64,000 nucleotides of DNA from Adhaeribacter swui (lineage in GTDB: Bacteria > Bacteroidota > Bacteroidia > Cytophagales > Hymenobacteraceae): positions 1,612,001 through 1,676,000 of the forward strand of contig NZ_CP055156.1 of NCBI RefSeq assembly GCF_014217805.1, given 5' to 3'. Of the stretch, positions 37,901 through 47,406 are shown in pieces; positions within the stretch are counted from its first letter, which is position 1; each line of letters starts with the position of its first letter. The position numbers and the translations under genes are program-made. The notes below the pieces were generated by a model. It saw nothing but the letters and a program-made list of their open reading frames with translations. It had not been told where the DNA came from and ran no database searches.

Positions 37901-38668
37901 CCTATCAATGTTACTTTATCCTGGGTAGCTGATGATGACAATGGCAAGGACTTAACAAAAGCCCGGGTCTGGAAAACCAAAGGAGATGATGCAACTACCT
38001 TTTACGATGTAAGTACATCTAACCAGAATGTCGCCAAAGACCGCACGATTACCGCTACGGTATCTTCTTTTTCTATTTTTACAGTTTCTGACCAGAATAA
38101 CCCTTTACCCGTGGAGCTGATGGCTTTTGAGGTAACCAAGAAAGGCAGTACTGCCCTGCTAACCTGGCAAACCGCTACCGAACAAAACAATCAAGGCTTT
38201 GCCGTGGAAATATCTACCGATGCCCGGCTTTATAAAGAAGTCGGCTTTGTAGAGTCGCAGAACTCTAACTCTAGCGCAGTGCAGAATTATACATTTACCC
38301 ACCGGATAGGGCAAGCTGGAACGTTTTACTACCGTTTAAAGCAAACGGACTGGAACGGTACGACGAAATACTTCGGTCCCAAAGCCCTTACCTTCGATCA
38401 GGTAATACCCGCCTTATCAGTGTACCCCAATCCAGTAACCAGCAATACACCGGCTTTGTCGGTGTTGATTGGTAGCAGTGAACCGGAAAGTGCCACTATA
38501 ACAATAACGGATGTACTTGGCAAAGTGGTTTATAGCAAAAACATTCTCGTGGGTCCAACGCACAACGAAGTAAAAGTAGATTTAAGGAACCAAGCCACTG
38601 GCGTGTATATCATTCGCGTAATTTCTCCTTCTACCGGAACTAACCAAATCCGTATTGTTAAGCAGTAA
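34943..38668 (+). CDS. giant T9SS-secreted surface protein with TIG repeats (paralogue 1)
   Basis: The 1241-residue exported protein is probably attached to the cell surface or released by the type IX secretion system. Order of parts: signal peptide (about 1-31, ending TYAQ); a choice-of-anchor D-like Ig domain (about 37-152, ENNGNANLTISDVALSG); three IPT/TIG Ig-like domains (about 155-396); the segment TYTWNSKNGEWNNANNWTP (about 399-417); a long Asn/Thr/Gly-rich beta-helix-like region (about 420-1010). After a conserved module with PLPVELMAFEVTKKG and FYYRLKQTDWNG comes the T9SS sorting tail (about 1155-1241, YPNPVTSN to IRIVKQ). It may be an adhesin; no catalytic motif is seen. A close paralogue follows 479 bases downstream. 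Confidence 0.9.
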   Translation: MQNGNLKRKITPNLKFFSLFLLLFVTSITYAQTTQPEINVKTGSTNRLSGTGYTFANSQNVNVASSAITFTIENNGNANLTISDVALSGADANQFTLNKSKTTSQIVAGGTTSFTVSFYPKNNTPSIKSASIIITNNDSDEGTYIINLTATAVILPATITSIDPNTGAGIGATVTITGTNLINTTEVTFNGVPASFTINSNTKITAPVPVGATTGLLSITNPVGTITSAQSYNIIPKITGFNPNIAAIGSTVVITGTSFTGATAVTFNGVEAASFIVNSDTQISAVVPANTSTGFISVTTPSGTGTSTSSFSPSPVITSIVGPGGDNSAVIGNTVIINGTSFTSAATVKFVDKNGATITAPKTYINNTQINAVVPFGAVSGQVTVTTSAATASANITIINTTYTWNSKNGEWNNANNWTPARTNPTANDILMFDGKITGTTTGAATVSLNFTSPETIGYLGLINDANVTFSVATDKILNIDNNVSEKEDLFIESGAKLFFTNSTAGADLMINLLPGETGIIAGGLEFNGTGAAEHRLIANNRANNGNTLIFQSSSTFSAKGNFTGSPFGSEFNNSVQFSSNAKYYNQSPAAGSPFGNSSSSTVVVFDPNTLYRHDIDKPLDLLNRTYGTIEINNVAFNQTVIGIGNLTIQKDLILTNATTFNLNLIGNITIGRNITITKGSLNFNPASATTIRLDGTGATGKNGAIQQSSGATGGSINLGPNAHMIVETDAIITVTKTVAGTGRVTINGTLRSGSANTVGISGSATTPFASTLQPLSFNPGSTVEYNGTGSQTISGENYANLTISGVRTAEAIITLPNALRVSGTFTIAPTGIAPTFDMNTNNNTIEFNGNNQIIPAFNYKNLVISGTADKVLEANVSITGNLSMVANNINTNGHFLILGETATITGEASGRYVVGNLSTLRNITSALGSDFGGMGITIGLGPLGSQNLGLTTVNRITGPGANVIVEGRRGINRRWEVLPTNQPTEPINVTLSWVADDDNGKDLTKARVWKTKGDDATTFYDVSTSNQNVAKDRTITATVSSFSIFTVSDQNNPLPVELMAFEVTKKGSTALLTWQTATEQNNQGFAVEISTDARLYKEVGFVESQNSNSSAVQNYTFTHRIGQAGTFYYRLKQTDWNGTTKYFGPKALTFDQVIPALSVYPNPVTSNTPALSVLIGSSEPESATITITDVLGKVVYSKNILVGPTHNEVKVDLRNQATGVYIIRVISPSTGTNQIRIVKQ

Positions 38669-39147
38669 TCTTTTAAAAATTTTAATACTTTTTGGTTTAT
38701 ATAGCTACTTATTATACTTACAAGTAGCTACAAAACAGCAGGGTTGTTGTCCGCAAATTTAATTATTTTAATTTTTATAAGGGAGTCGTATCAAGAAGTA
38801 TACAAGAACTATATCTAGTAACTGCTTTAGAAGAATAATTGTCCTGAACTAATTACAAGCACTTCTTACTTTTTTTTGCATCATCTTATACAAGAGACAG
38901 TTATCATCATATCTATTGCTGTATCCCAACAGATATATAATTATTTATTACGTTTACACTATATTATTAGCTTATTATAACTCTACTTTTTTATAAATAT
39001 TAATAATCAAAGTTTTATATTTGTAAGCGTACCTTATTTATATTTAATTAAGCTTATCTTAATATAAAATAATTTAAATTCTCACCTTCCCAAATTAGAA
39101 GTAAGCAATTCCTTAAATAATATTACGCTTTTATTTAAAACTTTTTT
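38669..39147 (+). other. very AT-rich spacer between the two T9SS genes
   Basis: This 479-base stretch has no coding frame. TAGCTACTT (38702-38710) and AAGTAGCTA (38722-38730) form a perfect 9-bp hairpin after the first gene but without a T-run. TATATTTG at 39016-39023 matches the -7 box and could start the second gene with a leader of about 115 bases; no -33 box is clear. So the two genes are probably transcribed separately. Confidence 0.55.
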
Positions 39148-42100
39148 ATGAAGCATTTCTACTACAATTCAAAATTTATAAATAAACTGAAGTGTTTATG
39201 CCTGCTATTGTTGTTTATAACAGGTTATGCAAATGCGCAAACCAATGTACCTGAAATTAATATTAAACAAGGAACGGCTGATAAAGCGAACGGTTCTAGT
39301 TATGCTTTTGCTGATCAGAATGTAAATACCTTTAGCAATGCCGTAACATTTACTATTGAGAATAATGGTACCGCTAACTTAACTATTTTGGATATTACCT
39401 TATCCGGAGATAATGCCGATCAGTTTACATTAGTTAAAAATGTAACGCCAACGGCAGTTACAGCAGGAGGGAATACCACATTTACAATTAATTTTTCGCC
39501 TAAAAATAATGTACCCTCAGCAAAAAATGCAGTTATCACTATTGTAAATGACGATGAAGATGAGAGTACTTATACTATTAACCTAACGGGTAAGGCTGTT
39601 ATTCTTAATGCTAATATTACCTCCTTTACTCCTGCATCAGCCGCTGTCGGAGCTACTGTTACAATAAATGGCGTTAATTTAATAAATACAACCAATGTCA
39701 GTTTTAATGGTGTTCCGGCTAGTAGTTTTGCAGTTGTAAGCGATGTTCAAGTTACTGCCGTGATACCTAGTGAAGCTACTAATGGCCCAATTAGTTTAAT
39801 TAACCCGGTTGGTGAAGTTACAAGCTCTGGAACAATTAAAATCTTACCAACAATTACTGGTTTTAGTCCAGCATTTGGCCCGGTTGATAATACAACTGTA
39901 ACTATTACAGGAACCGGCTTTATCGGGGCAACTTCCGTAAAATTTTATAACAACATAACCGCTGTAGATTTTAAAGTAAACAGCAGTACGCAAATTATTG
40001 CCAAAGTTCCGGCCGGAACTACTCTAGGCCCTATTTCTGTAACTACCCCAGGAGGTACTGCTACAAGTACGCAAGCTTTCGCTCCTCCGCCAACTATTAC
40101 TTCACTTAGTGCTACTTTTGGGATAATAGGGAACCAAGTAGCCATTAATGGCACTAACTTTCCTAATACGGCAACTACCATTATAAAATTTACTGGTAAA
40201 GATGGCGTAAATACAGTAACAGCCACTAAAACAGGTACTCAAACAAGTACCCGCCTAAATGTTATTGTGCCAATCGGTGCAATAACTGGCCCTATCACCG
40301 TAACAACGATCGCCGGATCAGTTAGCAGTTCTGTATTTAGCATTACCAATACTACTTACACCTGGAATAGTGCGACAGGAGATTGGACAGAACCAACCAA
40401 CTGGACTCCTAGCCGGACTTCCCCTTCGGCTAATGATATATTACAGTTTGATGGAAGCGTTGTTCAGAACCCAATCGTTACTTTAAATTTTGCCTCTACT
40501 GAAACTATTGGATATTTAGGTTTAAGCAATGCCGCAAACGTTACCTTTACAGTGGCAGATGATAAAACTTTAAATATTGCAAACAACGTAGCTTCAGGCG
40601 CCGACTTTGTGGTTGCAGCTGGTTGTAACCTAACCGTTACCAACTCTACTGCTGGGGCAGATTTAACTATCAATATGACTACAACATCAGGTCAAACTGG
40701 GAGCGTAGCTGGCGTTATTACTTTTCAGGGTACAGGCACCGCTAATCATCAATTATTAGCGAATACAAGTGGATTAACATTTGCGGCTGGTGGCAGATTT
40801 ATTGCTGAGTCAAACCTTTCTGGTTCCCCTTTTGGTACAGCTCCCAAAAGTGCTGTAACTTTCGCTAATGGCTCATTTTACAATAATCGATCACTAAATT
40901 CTTTACCATTCGGAGCCGTCAGCCCTAATGCGGTAGTAATATTTAATTCAGGAAGCACTTATATTCACGAAGTAAACAGCGCACCAGATATTATAGACCG
41001 CACGTATGGGACCTTTATTATAAATGTAAATGCATTTAATCAAACAATTACAGGTACTGGAGCATTAAGAATTTTAAATAATTTAACGTTAACAGCCCCT
41101 ACCCCAACAGGAACTCCATCGCCTATTTTTAACTTAAATTTAGCAGGGAATATCACTATTTCGGGTATTTTAACTGTAAGTAGTGGTACTTTAAGTTTCA
41201 ATCCTGTAGCGGCTAGTACCCTAACAGTAACAAATAATGTGGTAACTAACAATTCCGGTATTATAAACTTTAATTCATCTTACGCTACAACTGTATCTTT
41301 AGGAGGTAGCGTCACGCTTAATGGGACTGGCAGATTAAATTTAGATAATTCTTCTGAGGTAACTACAGTCCGATTAACTGGTGCTAATAAAACTATTTCC
41401 GGAACAGGTACCTTCTTCCTGGGCTCAAGGGCAAATATGAGCATTGAATCTAATGCTTCTGTAACCTTATCTAAAAGTATAACCGGGGCAGGCACCCTAA
41501 CAGTAAATGGTACGGTAAGAACGGCCAATACCAACGGTTTAACTCCCCTTTTAAGTACCCTAACATCTCTAACCATAAACCCGGGCTCAACAGTAGTTTA
41601 TAACGGTACCGGAACACAAACTATTTCTGCAATAGATTATGCCAATTTAACTATCTCGGGGCCAAGAGCTGGTAAGGTTATTACCTTACCAACTACTTTA
41701 AGAATTTCTGGTTCATTCTCTCCTTCGGCTACCAATGCTGTTTATGATAATATAGCAAATACTACTATTGAGTTTAATGGTGGGGAACAAACAATTCCTG
41801 CCATTCTCACTTACGCGTACAATAATTTAGTTATTTCTGGTACTGGTAATAAGGTATTAGGTGCCAATATTAGAGTTAGTAAAAATTTAAAAATGGCGGG
41901 TAAAAATTTAGACGCTAGTGATTATAACTTAATCTTAGAAGGGACTGCCACTATTACCGGAGAAACTGCGAATAGTTATGTAATAGGTAATTTAAGCACT
42001 ACTCGTAATATTACTGCTGCTGCAGGTTCTAATTTTGGGGGGATGGGCATTTCCATAGGCTTGGGGCCATTAGGGTCGCAAAACCTGGGATTAGTTACCG

Positions 42101-42963
42101 TAAATCGCGTTTCCGGAAGTAGTATTCTTATAGAATCTACTGGTAATGAAGGAATTAATCGTTATTGGGAAGTATTACCCAGCAATCAGCCCACCGCACC
42201 TATTAACGTTACTTTATCCTGGGTAGCTGATGATGATAATGGCAAGAACTTAACCAAGGCCCGGGTCTGGAAAACCGAAGGAAATGATGCAACCACTTTT
42301 TACGACGTAAGTAAAGCAGACCAAGATGCCAGCAACCATAGTATTACCGCTACGGTATCTTCTTTTTCTATTTTCACGGTTTCTGATCAGAATAACCCTT
42401 TACCCGTGGAGCTGCTGGCTTTTGAGGTAACCAAGAAAGGCAGTACTGCCCTGCTAACCTGGCAAACCGCTACGGAAAAAAATAACCAAGGCTTTGCCGT
42501 GGAAGTTTCTACCAATGCCCAGCTTTATAAAGAAGTCGGCTTTGTGGAATCACCGCATTCTAACTCTAGTGTAGTGCAAAATTATACCTTTACTCACCGG
42601 ATAGGGCAAGCTGGTACTTTTTACTACCGCTTAAAGCAAACGGACTGGAACGGTACGACGAAATACTTCGGTCCCAAAGCCCTTACCTTCGATCAGGTAA
42701 TACCCGCCTTATCAGTGTACCCCAATCCAGTAACCAGCAATACACCGGCTTTATCGGTGTTAATTGGCAGCAGTGAGCCGGAAAGTGCCGCTGTTACAAT
42801 AACGGATGTACTTGGCAAAGTGGTTTATAGCAAAAGCATTCTCGTGGGTCCAACGCACAACGAAGTAAAAGTAGATTTAAGTAACCAGGCAGCTGGCGTG
42901 TATATCATTCGCGTAATTTCTCCTTCTACGGGTACTAACCAAACCCGTATTGTTAAGCAGTAA
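39148..42963 (+). CDS. giant T9SS-secreted surface protein with TIG repeats (paralogue 2)
   Basis: The 1271-residue paralogue of the preceding gene has the same order: signal peptide (about 1-31, ending NAQ), choice-of-anchor D-like domain (about 37-152), three TIG domains (about 154-398), TYTWNSATGDWTEPTNWTP, a long beta-helix-like region, the PLPVELLAFEVTKKG module and the T9SS tail (about 1185-1271). The front two thirds differ clearly from paralogue 1, whereas the last part is almost identical even at silent positions. For example, 42631-42752 matches 38336-38457 with no difference by eye. A strong terminator follows. An adhesin or surface-matrix role is likely but unproven. Confidence 0.9.
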   Translation: MKHFYYNSKFINKLKCLCLLLLFITGYANAQTNVPEINIKQGTADKANGSSYAFADQNVNTFSNAVTFTIENNGTANLTILDITLSGDNADQFTLVKNVTPTAVTAGGNTTFTINFSPKNNVPSAKNAVITIVNDDEDESTYTINLTGKAVILNANITSFTPASAAVGATVTINGVNLINTTNVSFNGVPASSFAVVSDVQVTAVIPSEATNGPISLINPVGEVTSSGTIKILPTITGFSPAFGPVDNTTVTITGTGFIGATSVKFYNNITAVDFKVNSSTQIIAKVPAGTTLGPISVTTPGGTATSTQAFAPPPTITSLSATFGIIGNQVAINGTNFPNTATTIIKFTGKDGVNTVTATKTGTQTSTRLNVIVPIGAITGPITVTTIAGSVSSSVFSITNTTYTWNSATGDWTEPTNWTPSRTSPSANDILQFDGSVVQNPIVTLNFASTETIGYLGLSNAANVTFTVADDKTLNIANNVASGADFVVAAGCNLTVTNSTAGADLTINMTTTSGQTGSVAGVITFQGTGTANHQLLANTSGLTFAAGGRFIAESNLSGSPFGTAPKSAVTFANGSFYNNRSLNSLPFGAVSPNAVVIFNSGSTYIHEVNSAPDIIDRTYGTFIINVNAFNQTITGTGALRILNNLTLTAPTPTGTPSPIFNLNLAGNITISGILTVSSGTLSFNPVAASTLTVTNNVVTNNSGIINFNSSYATTVSLGGSVTLNGTGRLNLDNSSEVTTVRLTGANKTISGTGTFFLGSRANMSIESNASVTLSKSITGAGTLTVNGTVRTANTNGLTPLLSTLTSLTINPGSTVVYNGTGTQTISAIDYANLTISGPRAGKVITLPTTLRISGSFSPSATNAVYDNIANTTIEFNGGEQTIPAILTYAYNNLVISGTGNKVLGANIRVSKNLKMAGKNLDASDYNLILEGTATITGETANSYVIGNLSTTRNITAAAGSNFGGMGISIGLGPLGSQNLGLVTVNRVSGSSILIESTGNEGINRYWEVLPSNQPTAPINVTLSWVADDDNGKNLTKARVWKTEGNDATTFYDVSKADQDASNHSITATVSSFSIFTVSDQNNPLPVELLAFEVTKKGSTALLTWQTATEKNNQGFAVEVSTNAQLYKEVGFVESPHSNSSVVQNYTFTHRIGQAGTFYYRLKQTDWNGTTKYFGPKALTFDQVIPALSVYPNPVTSNTPALSVLIGSSEPESAAVTITDVLGKVVYSKSILVGPTHNEVKVDLSNQAAGVYIIRVISPSTGTNQTRIVKQ

Positions 42964-42990
42964 TCTTTTAAACAGTATTTTTTAAAATTT

Positions 42991-43019
42991 AAAAAGGAAG
43001 CAATTGCTTCCTTTTTTTT
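42991..43019 (+). terminator. terminator of the second T9SS gene
   Basis: AAAAAGGAAGC (42991-43001) pairs with GCTTCCTTTTT on the loop AATT, followed by more T. It is perfect over 11 bp and lies 27 bases after the stop. Confidence 0.9.
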
Positions 43020-43125
43020 ATGCAGGACAATCTGCTCGGGCAATAAAATCGTTTATAAAAAGCAAAATTTTAAAAAATTAGCAAATATCCGGAAATAGGT
43101 ATCTGTATTTACCTGAAAAATGGCA

Positions 43126-43156
43126 TTGGTTTATTAAACTTCTCTCTGTAATTTTG
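43126..43156 (+). promoter_or_regulatory. promoter of glyA
   Basis: TTG (43126-43128), 20 bases, then TAATTTTG (43149-43156): a good match to the Bacteroidota consensus. The predicted start is about 25 bases before the glyA ATG. Confidence 0.7.
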
Positions 43157-43187
43157 GACTCCATTTACCATCACGTACTTATTTAAA

Positions 43188-44462
43188 ATGCAGAAAGATA
43201 CCGCCATCTTTAATTTAATCCAGCAGGAAAAACAACGCCAAATGCACGGCTTAGAATTAATTGCTTCCGAAAACTTTGTGTCGGAGCAGGTAATGCAAGC
43301 CATGGGCAGCGAATTAACGAACAAATACGCGGAAGGCTTACCTGGCAAACGGTACTATGGCGGCTGCGAAGTGGTAGACCAAGCCGAGCAATTAGCTATT
43401 GACCGGGCCAAAGAATTATTTAACGCCGCTTGGGTAAACGTGCAACCGCATTCAGGGGCGCAGGCTAATGCCGCCGTTATGTTGGGGGTTATCAACCCTG
43501 GCGACAAAATTCTAGGATTTGACTTATCGCACGGTGGTCACTTAACGCACGGTTCGCCGGTTAACTTTTCGGGTAAATTGTACCAGCCTTTATTCTACGG
43601 CGTAGAGCAGGAAACCGGCCTTATCGACTGGGACAAAGTGTATGACATTGCCGTAAAGGAAAAACCAAAATTAATTATCTGCGGTGCCTCCGCTTATTCC
43701 CGCGACTGGAATTACGAGCGTTTACGCGAAGCGGCCGACGCCGTAGGTGCCTTGTTAATGGCTGATATTTCGCACCCGGCTGGTTTAATTGCCCGCGGAT
43801 TATTGAATGATCCTTTTGAATATTGCCATATTGTAACCACTACCACGCACAAAACCTTACGTGGTCCGCGGGGTGGCATGATTATGATGCCGCAGGATTT
43901 TGAAAATCCGTGGGGTTTAAAAACGCCGAAAGGTGATTTGCGCATGATGTCGTCGGTGCTGGATGCGGCCGTTTTCCCGGGTACGCAGGGCGGACCTCTG
44001 GAACACGTTATTGCTTCTAAAGCGGTATCGTTTTTCGAAGCTTTATCCGACGATTATTTAAATTACATTATTCAGGTGCAGAAAAATGCGAAAGCTCTGG
44101 CTAAAGCGTTAACAGATCGGGGTTACCAGATTATCTCGGGCGGCACCGACAACCATTTAATGTTAATTGACTTGCGCTCCAAAGGCTTATCGGGTAAACT
44201 GGCCGAAAACACCTTAATCAAAGCAGATATTACCATTAACAAAAACATGGTACCTTTCGACGATAAGTCGCCGTTTGTTACCTCCGGTATGCGCATTGGT
44301 TCGGCGGCCGTAACTACCCGGGGCTTAAAAGAAGCCGACATGGAGCGGGTAGTAGCCTTAATCGACGAGGTATTAACCAACCATGACAACGATAGTAAAA
44401 TTGCATCTGTGAAGCAGGAAATTAACGCCTGGATGCAGAACGTACCTTTATTTAATTATTAA
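43188..44462 (+). CDS. glyA: serine hydroxymethyltransferase
   Basis: The PLP enzyme interconverts serine and glycine and loads tetrahydrofolate with a one-carbon unit. At 424 residues the length is normal. Motifs are LIASENFVS (about 23-31), [18 protein letters not shown] (about 46-63) and [14 protein letters not shown] (about 217-230), with Lys222 the PLP-binding lysine. It has its own promoter and terminates without a clear hairpin; tatC follows by 22 bases and may be co-transcribed. Confidence 0.97.
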   Translation: MQKDTAIFNLIQQEKQRQMHGLELIASENFVSEQVMQAMGSELTNKYAEGLPGKRYYGGCEVVDQAEQLAIDRAKELFNAAWVNVQPHSGAQANAAVMLGVINPGDKILGFDLSHGGHLTHGSPVNFSGKLYQPLFYGVEQETGLIDWDKVYDIAVKEKPKLIICGASAYSRDWNYERLREAADAVGALLMADISHPAGLIARGLLNDPFEYCHIVTTTTHKTLRGPRGGMIMMPQDFENPWGLKTPKGDLRMMSSVLDAAVFPGTQGGPLEHVIASKAVSFFEALSDDYLNYIIQVQKNAKALAKALTDRGYQIISGGTDNHLMLIDLRSKGLSGKLAENTLIKADITINKNMVPFDDKSPFVTSGMRIGSAAVTTRGLKEADMERVVALIDEVLTNHDNDSKIASVKQEINAWMQNVPLFNY

Positions 44463-44484
44463 TATCTAGCCCGGAAAAGCAGCG

Positions 44485-45327
44485 GTGGAAGAAGAAGTTG
44501 TAGTAAGCAGTGGTGAACACGAAATGTCGTTTATCGACCATCTGGAAGAATTAAGATGGCACTTAATCCGTTCGGTAGCATCTATTTTGGTATTTGCCGT
44601 AGCGGCCTTTGTTTCGAAAGATTTTATTTTTCACGACCTTATCCTGGGACCTTCACGCGCTGATTTTTTTACCTATCGCAAGTTATGCGAGCTAGGTGCT
44701 TATCTGGGCCGGCCGGAGTTATGCATCGATAAAATTTCGTTTACGCTGCAAAGCCGCGAAATGAGCAGCCAATTTACTACCCACATGACGGTTTCGGCCA
44801 TTATTGGTTTAGTACTGGCATTTCCGTACACTTTTTGGGAAATCTGGCGGTTTATTAAACCGGGCTTGTACGAACGCGAACAAAAAAATTCGCGCGGAGC
44901 CGTGTTTTTTGTTTCGTTGTTGTTCTTTGTCGGTACCCTTTTCGGTTATTTTATTGCGGCACCGCTCTCCATTAACTTTTTAGCTTCTTACCAGGTAGAC
45001 CCGAGCATTTTAAACGAGTTCGACTTAGCTTCTTACATCTCCACGCTTACTACCATGACTTTTTCGTGTGCGCTCATGTTTGAGCTGCCCATGATTGTGT
45101 TCTTCCTGGCCAAAGCGGGGTTGGTATCGCCGGAAATGATGAAGCTGTATCGCCGGCATGCCATTGTGGTAATTCTTATTGTTGCTGCCCTTATTTCGCC
45201 ACCCGATGTAATGAGTATGATGCTGATTGCGGTACCCTTACTTTTACTTTATGAAGTAAGTATTTATATTTCTAGAGTGGTGCGGAAGAAAGACATCGAC
45301 CGGTTAAACGAAGAACTGAACAATTAA
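44485..45327 (+). CDS. tatC: Sec-independent protein translocase TatC
   Basis: The inner-membrane receptor of the twin-arginine pathway recognises signal peptides of folded proteins. The 280 residues have six hydrophobic segments. Family features are MSFIDHLEELRWHLIRS (about 14-30), FPYTFWEIWRFIKPGLYERE (about 113-132) and ISPPDVMSMMLIAVPLLLLYE near the end (two overlapping runs, about 242-262). The start is GTG at 44485; an ATG at residue 14 directly precedes the conserved part and is an alternative. No tatA gene lies in the window. Confidence 0.95.
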   Translation: MEEEVVVSSGEHEMSFIDHLEELRWHLIRSVASILVFAVAAFVSKDFIFHDLILGPSRADFFTYRKLCELGAYLGRPELCIDKISFTLQSREMSSQFTTHMTVSAIIGLVLAFPYTFWEIWRFIKPGLYEREQKNSRGAVFFVSLLFFVGTLFGYFIAAPLSINFLASYQVDPSILNEFDLASYISTLTTMTFSCALMFELPMIVFFLAKAGLVSPEMMKLYRRHAIVVILIVAALISPPDVMSMMLIAVPLLLLYEVSIYISRVVRKKDIDRLNEELNN

Positions 45328-45432
45328 GATTAAAGCGTAAATCGGACGTAATTTTAAAAAATTTAAAATTTTGAAATAAGGTAACCGGTGGCATTACCGC
45401 CAACGAGTAACCTACAACTTGCAACTAATTTT

Positions 45433-45867
45433 ATGGCTTTCACTATTGCTGTTGGCGGCGACCATGCCGGGTTTGAGTACAAGCAAAACATTATAAACTT
45501 GTTGAAGCAACAAGGGCACACCGTACAAGATTTTGGGCCACATTCCAATGCCTCCGTTGATTACCCGGATCATGTGCACCCCTTGGCAAAGGCCATCGAA
45601 AACAAAGAAGCAGATTTTGGCATTTTAATTTGCGGGAGCGGTAACGGGGTAGCTATAACAGCAAACAAACACGCGCAAATAAGAGCAGCGTTATGCTGGT
45701 TACCCGAGTTGGCACAACTAGCCCGCAGCCACAACAATGCCAATGTACTTTGCATTCCGGCCCGGTTTATTTCGGAAGAAGTTGCGCACCAGATGGTGCA
45801 GGAATTCCTGGTTACTCCTTTCGAAGGCGGTCGTCACCAAACCCGCGTTTCCAAAATGACTTGTTAA
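45433..45867 (+). CDS. rpiB: ribose 5-phosphate isomerase B
   Basis: The cytoplasmic enzyme interconverts ribose-5-phosphate and ribulose-5-phosphate. The 144 residues match RpiB/LacA/LacB. Visible are GGDHAGFEYK (8-17), DYPDHVHPLA (43-52) and CGSGNGVAITANK, with Cys67 the likely catalytic base, then RSHNNANVLCIPAR. I chose the ATG at 45433 (MAFTIAVGGDHAG); a frame opening 45 bases earlier runs through a CAAC-type spacer and is unlikely. It ends at a long perfect terminator. Confidence 0.95.
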   Translation: MAFTIAVGGDHAGFEYKQNIINLLKQQGHTVQDFGPHSNASVDYPDHVHPLAKAIENKEADFGILICGSGNGVAITANKHAQIRAALCWLPELAQLARSHNNANVLCIPARFISEEVAHQMVQEFLVTPFEGGRHQTRVSKMTC

Positions 45868-45905
45868 TAGAATCTTTTTTTACTTTCTTAAAATTTAAAA
45901 TTTTT

Positions 45906-45950
45906 AAAAATAAAGCGGTTTGATGTAGTACATCAAACCGCTTTATTTTT
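45906..45950. terminator. bidirectional terminator between rpiB and the polytopic membrane gene
   Basis: A perfect 20-bp stem (45906-45925 with 45931-45950) has the core AAGCGGTTTGATG, loop TAGTA, and A- and T-runs on the two sides. Confidence 0.93.
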
Positions 45951-45996
45951 TGCGGTTATCGTGTATTAATTGTTGTACGTTTTGTTCAAACAACAA

Positions 45997-47406
45997 TTAT
46001 CTTATTCGTTGAAAAACCTGCGGGTTGTTGGCTAAGGGTTGGTAAGCGCCAAAAGCATTCGGAATTTTATACCGCAACTCTTGCATTAATTTAGGATCGG
46101 CTACAATATAATCCGGGTAATGCGTGGCTATGTTCTGGTAAATTTTAAAAACGGCCTGGTATGTATCTAGTTTATTAAAATCGGCTTTGGCTATATCCCA
46201 GTTTAAATACGGCGAAGTAAGCCGGTTATATTGGTAATAATTCAGGTCGCGATTAAGTACCAGTAAATTTTTGTCTTGAATAATGGCATATTTGGGGTCC
46301 GGATTCACCAGTAAGTCGTTAAGTTTAATTTCCAAAGGCGGAATCCAACCCAGAAAAGTAAGAAAACGCAACAAGATAACGCCCGAAAAAAACACTAAAA
46401 AAAATGTTTCGCGGACAACCGCTTTCCGGATCTGCAAAAAAAATGCCGTGCCGAAATAAGCCAGCGTGGGTAAAAACAACAGCAAAGCCTGCGTCGAGAT
46501 TTTCTTCCCGATAATGGCAATAACTACCGCCACCAGTAACCAAACCAGCATGAGCTGCAAAATTTTGGCCTGGTAGTTTAATCCTGGCGCGTGCGTAATG
46601 GCGTGTAATACCGTAAGCGCCAGAAAAGCTAAGGGTATAGCCAGAATTTTTAAAGTATCTTTCGGTGCTAGTAAAAAATCAACCTGAAAATTCCAGTCGG
46701 GTAGTAAATGAAAATCCAGGAAATTAGTAATACTGCCGGTATACAGGTAATAAGTAAGCACCACGCTGTACGGAAAAATAAACCCGCAAAACAATAGCAA
46801 GGAACTACGAAACGAGCTGGAGGCAAACAAAATAATGGCAAACAACGCTATTATTAAAAAGAGCACTAAGGGCAGGTAGCACAAAGCGCCCAAACCCAGA
46901 ATAAAACCGGCTTTAAACAACTGGCGGTTGTTTTCGCCTTCCTTCGAAAAAGAAATTAAATAATTAAGCGAAAAAATAACGAAAGTCATTCCCAGCAAAA
47001 GCGGCGTGAGGGTATCAAGTTCAAAAAATATACTACTGGCCACCAGGTATAGCAAAGCCGGCAAATAAGTACGATCCGGATGAACGTTATGCCGGTTAAA
47101 AACCGAGTTAAGACGAATAGCTTGAATAAAAATTAAAAAAATAGGAAGTACCCGATAAACCAGCAACGAACGCCCAAATAAAAGATCAATCAACCAGTAA
47201 ATACTGGCGGCAAGCGGCGCTTCATTATCAAAAATATCGCGGTACAATAAATAGCCACCGGCCATGCGCTCGCCCAGCACCATTTCTTTTAGTTCGGGTA
47301 AGGTAAGCGGTACGCCCCAGAACACCAGCGGTATCCGGATAGCCAGAAAAAGCAAAACCAACGAAAGCAGTCGCGATAAAAGTAAACTGCGGAAGTAACG
47401 AACCAA
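45997..47406 (-). CDS. polytopic membrane protein, DUF6427-like
   Basis: The 469-residue protein has roughly ten to eleven hydrophobic segments spread along its length. It starts RYFRSLLLSRLLSLVLLFLA and carries ERMAGGYLLYRDIFDNEAPL (about 47-66) in the first loop, which gives it the look of a glycosyltransferase-C or O-antigen-type membrane protein. I believe it matches DUF6427 of Bacteroidota, but this is from memory. The start is TTG at 47406; the next ATG is too far inside. It is divergent from rbfA. Its function is unknown; a lipid-linked sugar role is a guess from topology. Confidence 0.72.
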   Translation of the reverse strand: MVRYFRSLLLSRLLSLVLLFLAIRIPLVFWGVPLTLPELKEMVLGERMAGGYLLYRDIFDNEAPLAASIYWLIDLLFGRSLLVYRVLPIFLIFIQAIRLNSVFNRHNVHPDRTYLPALLYLVASSIFFELDTLTPLLLGMTFVIFSLNYLISFSKEGENNRQLFKAGFILGLGALCYLPLVLFLIIALFAIILFASSSFRSSLLLFCGFIFPYSVVLTYYLYTGSITNFLDFHLLPDWNFQVDFLLAPKDTLKILAIPLAFLALTVLHAITHAPGLNYQAKILQLMLVWLLVAVVIAIIGKKISTQALLLFLPTLAYFGTAFFLQIRKAVVRETFFLVFFSGVILLRFLTFLGWIPPLEIKLNDLLVNPDPKYAIIQDKNLLVLNRDLNYYQYNRLTSPYLNWDIAKADFNKLDTYQAVFKIYQNIATHYPDYIVADPKLMQELRYKIPNAFGAYQPLANNPQVFQRIR

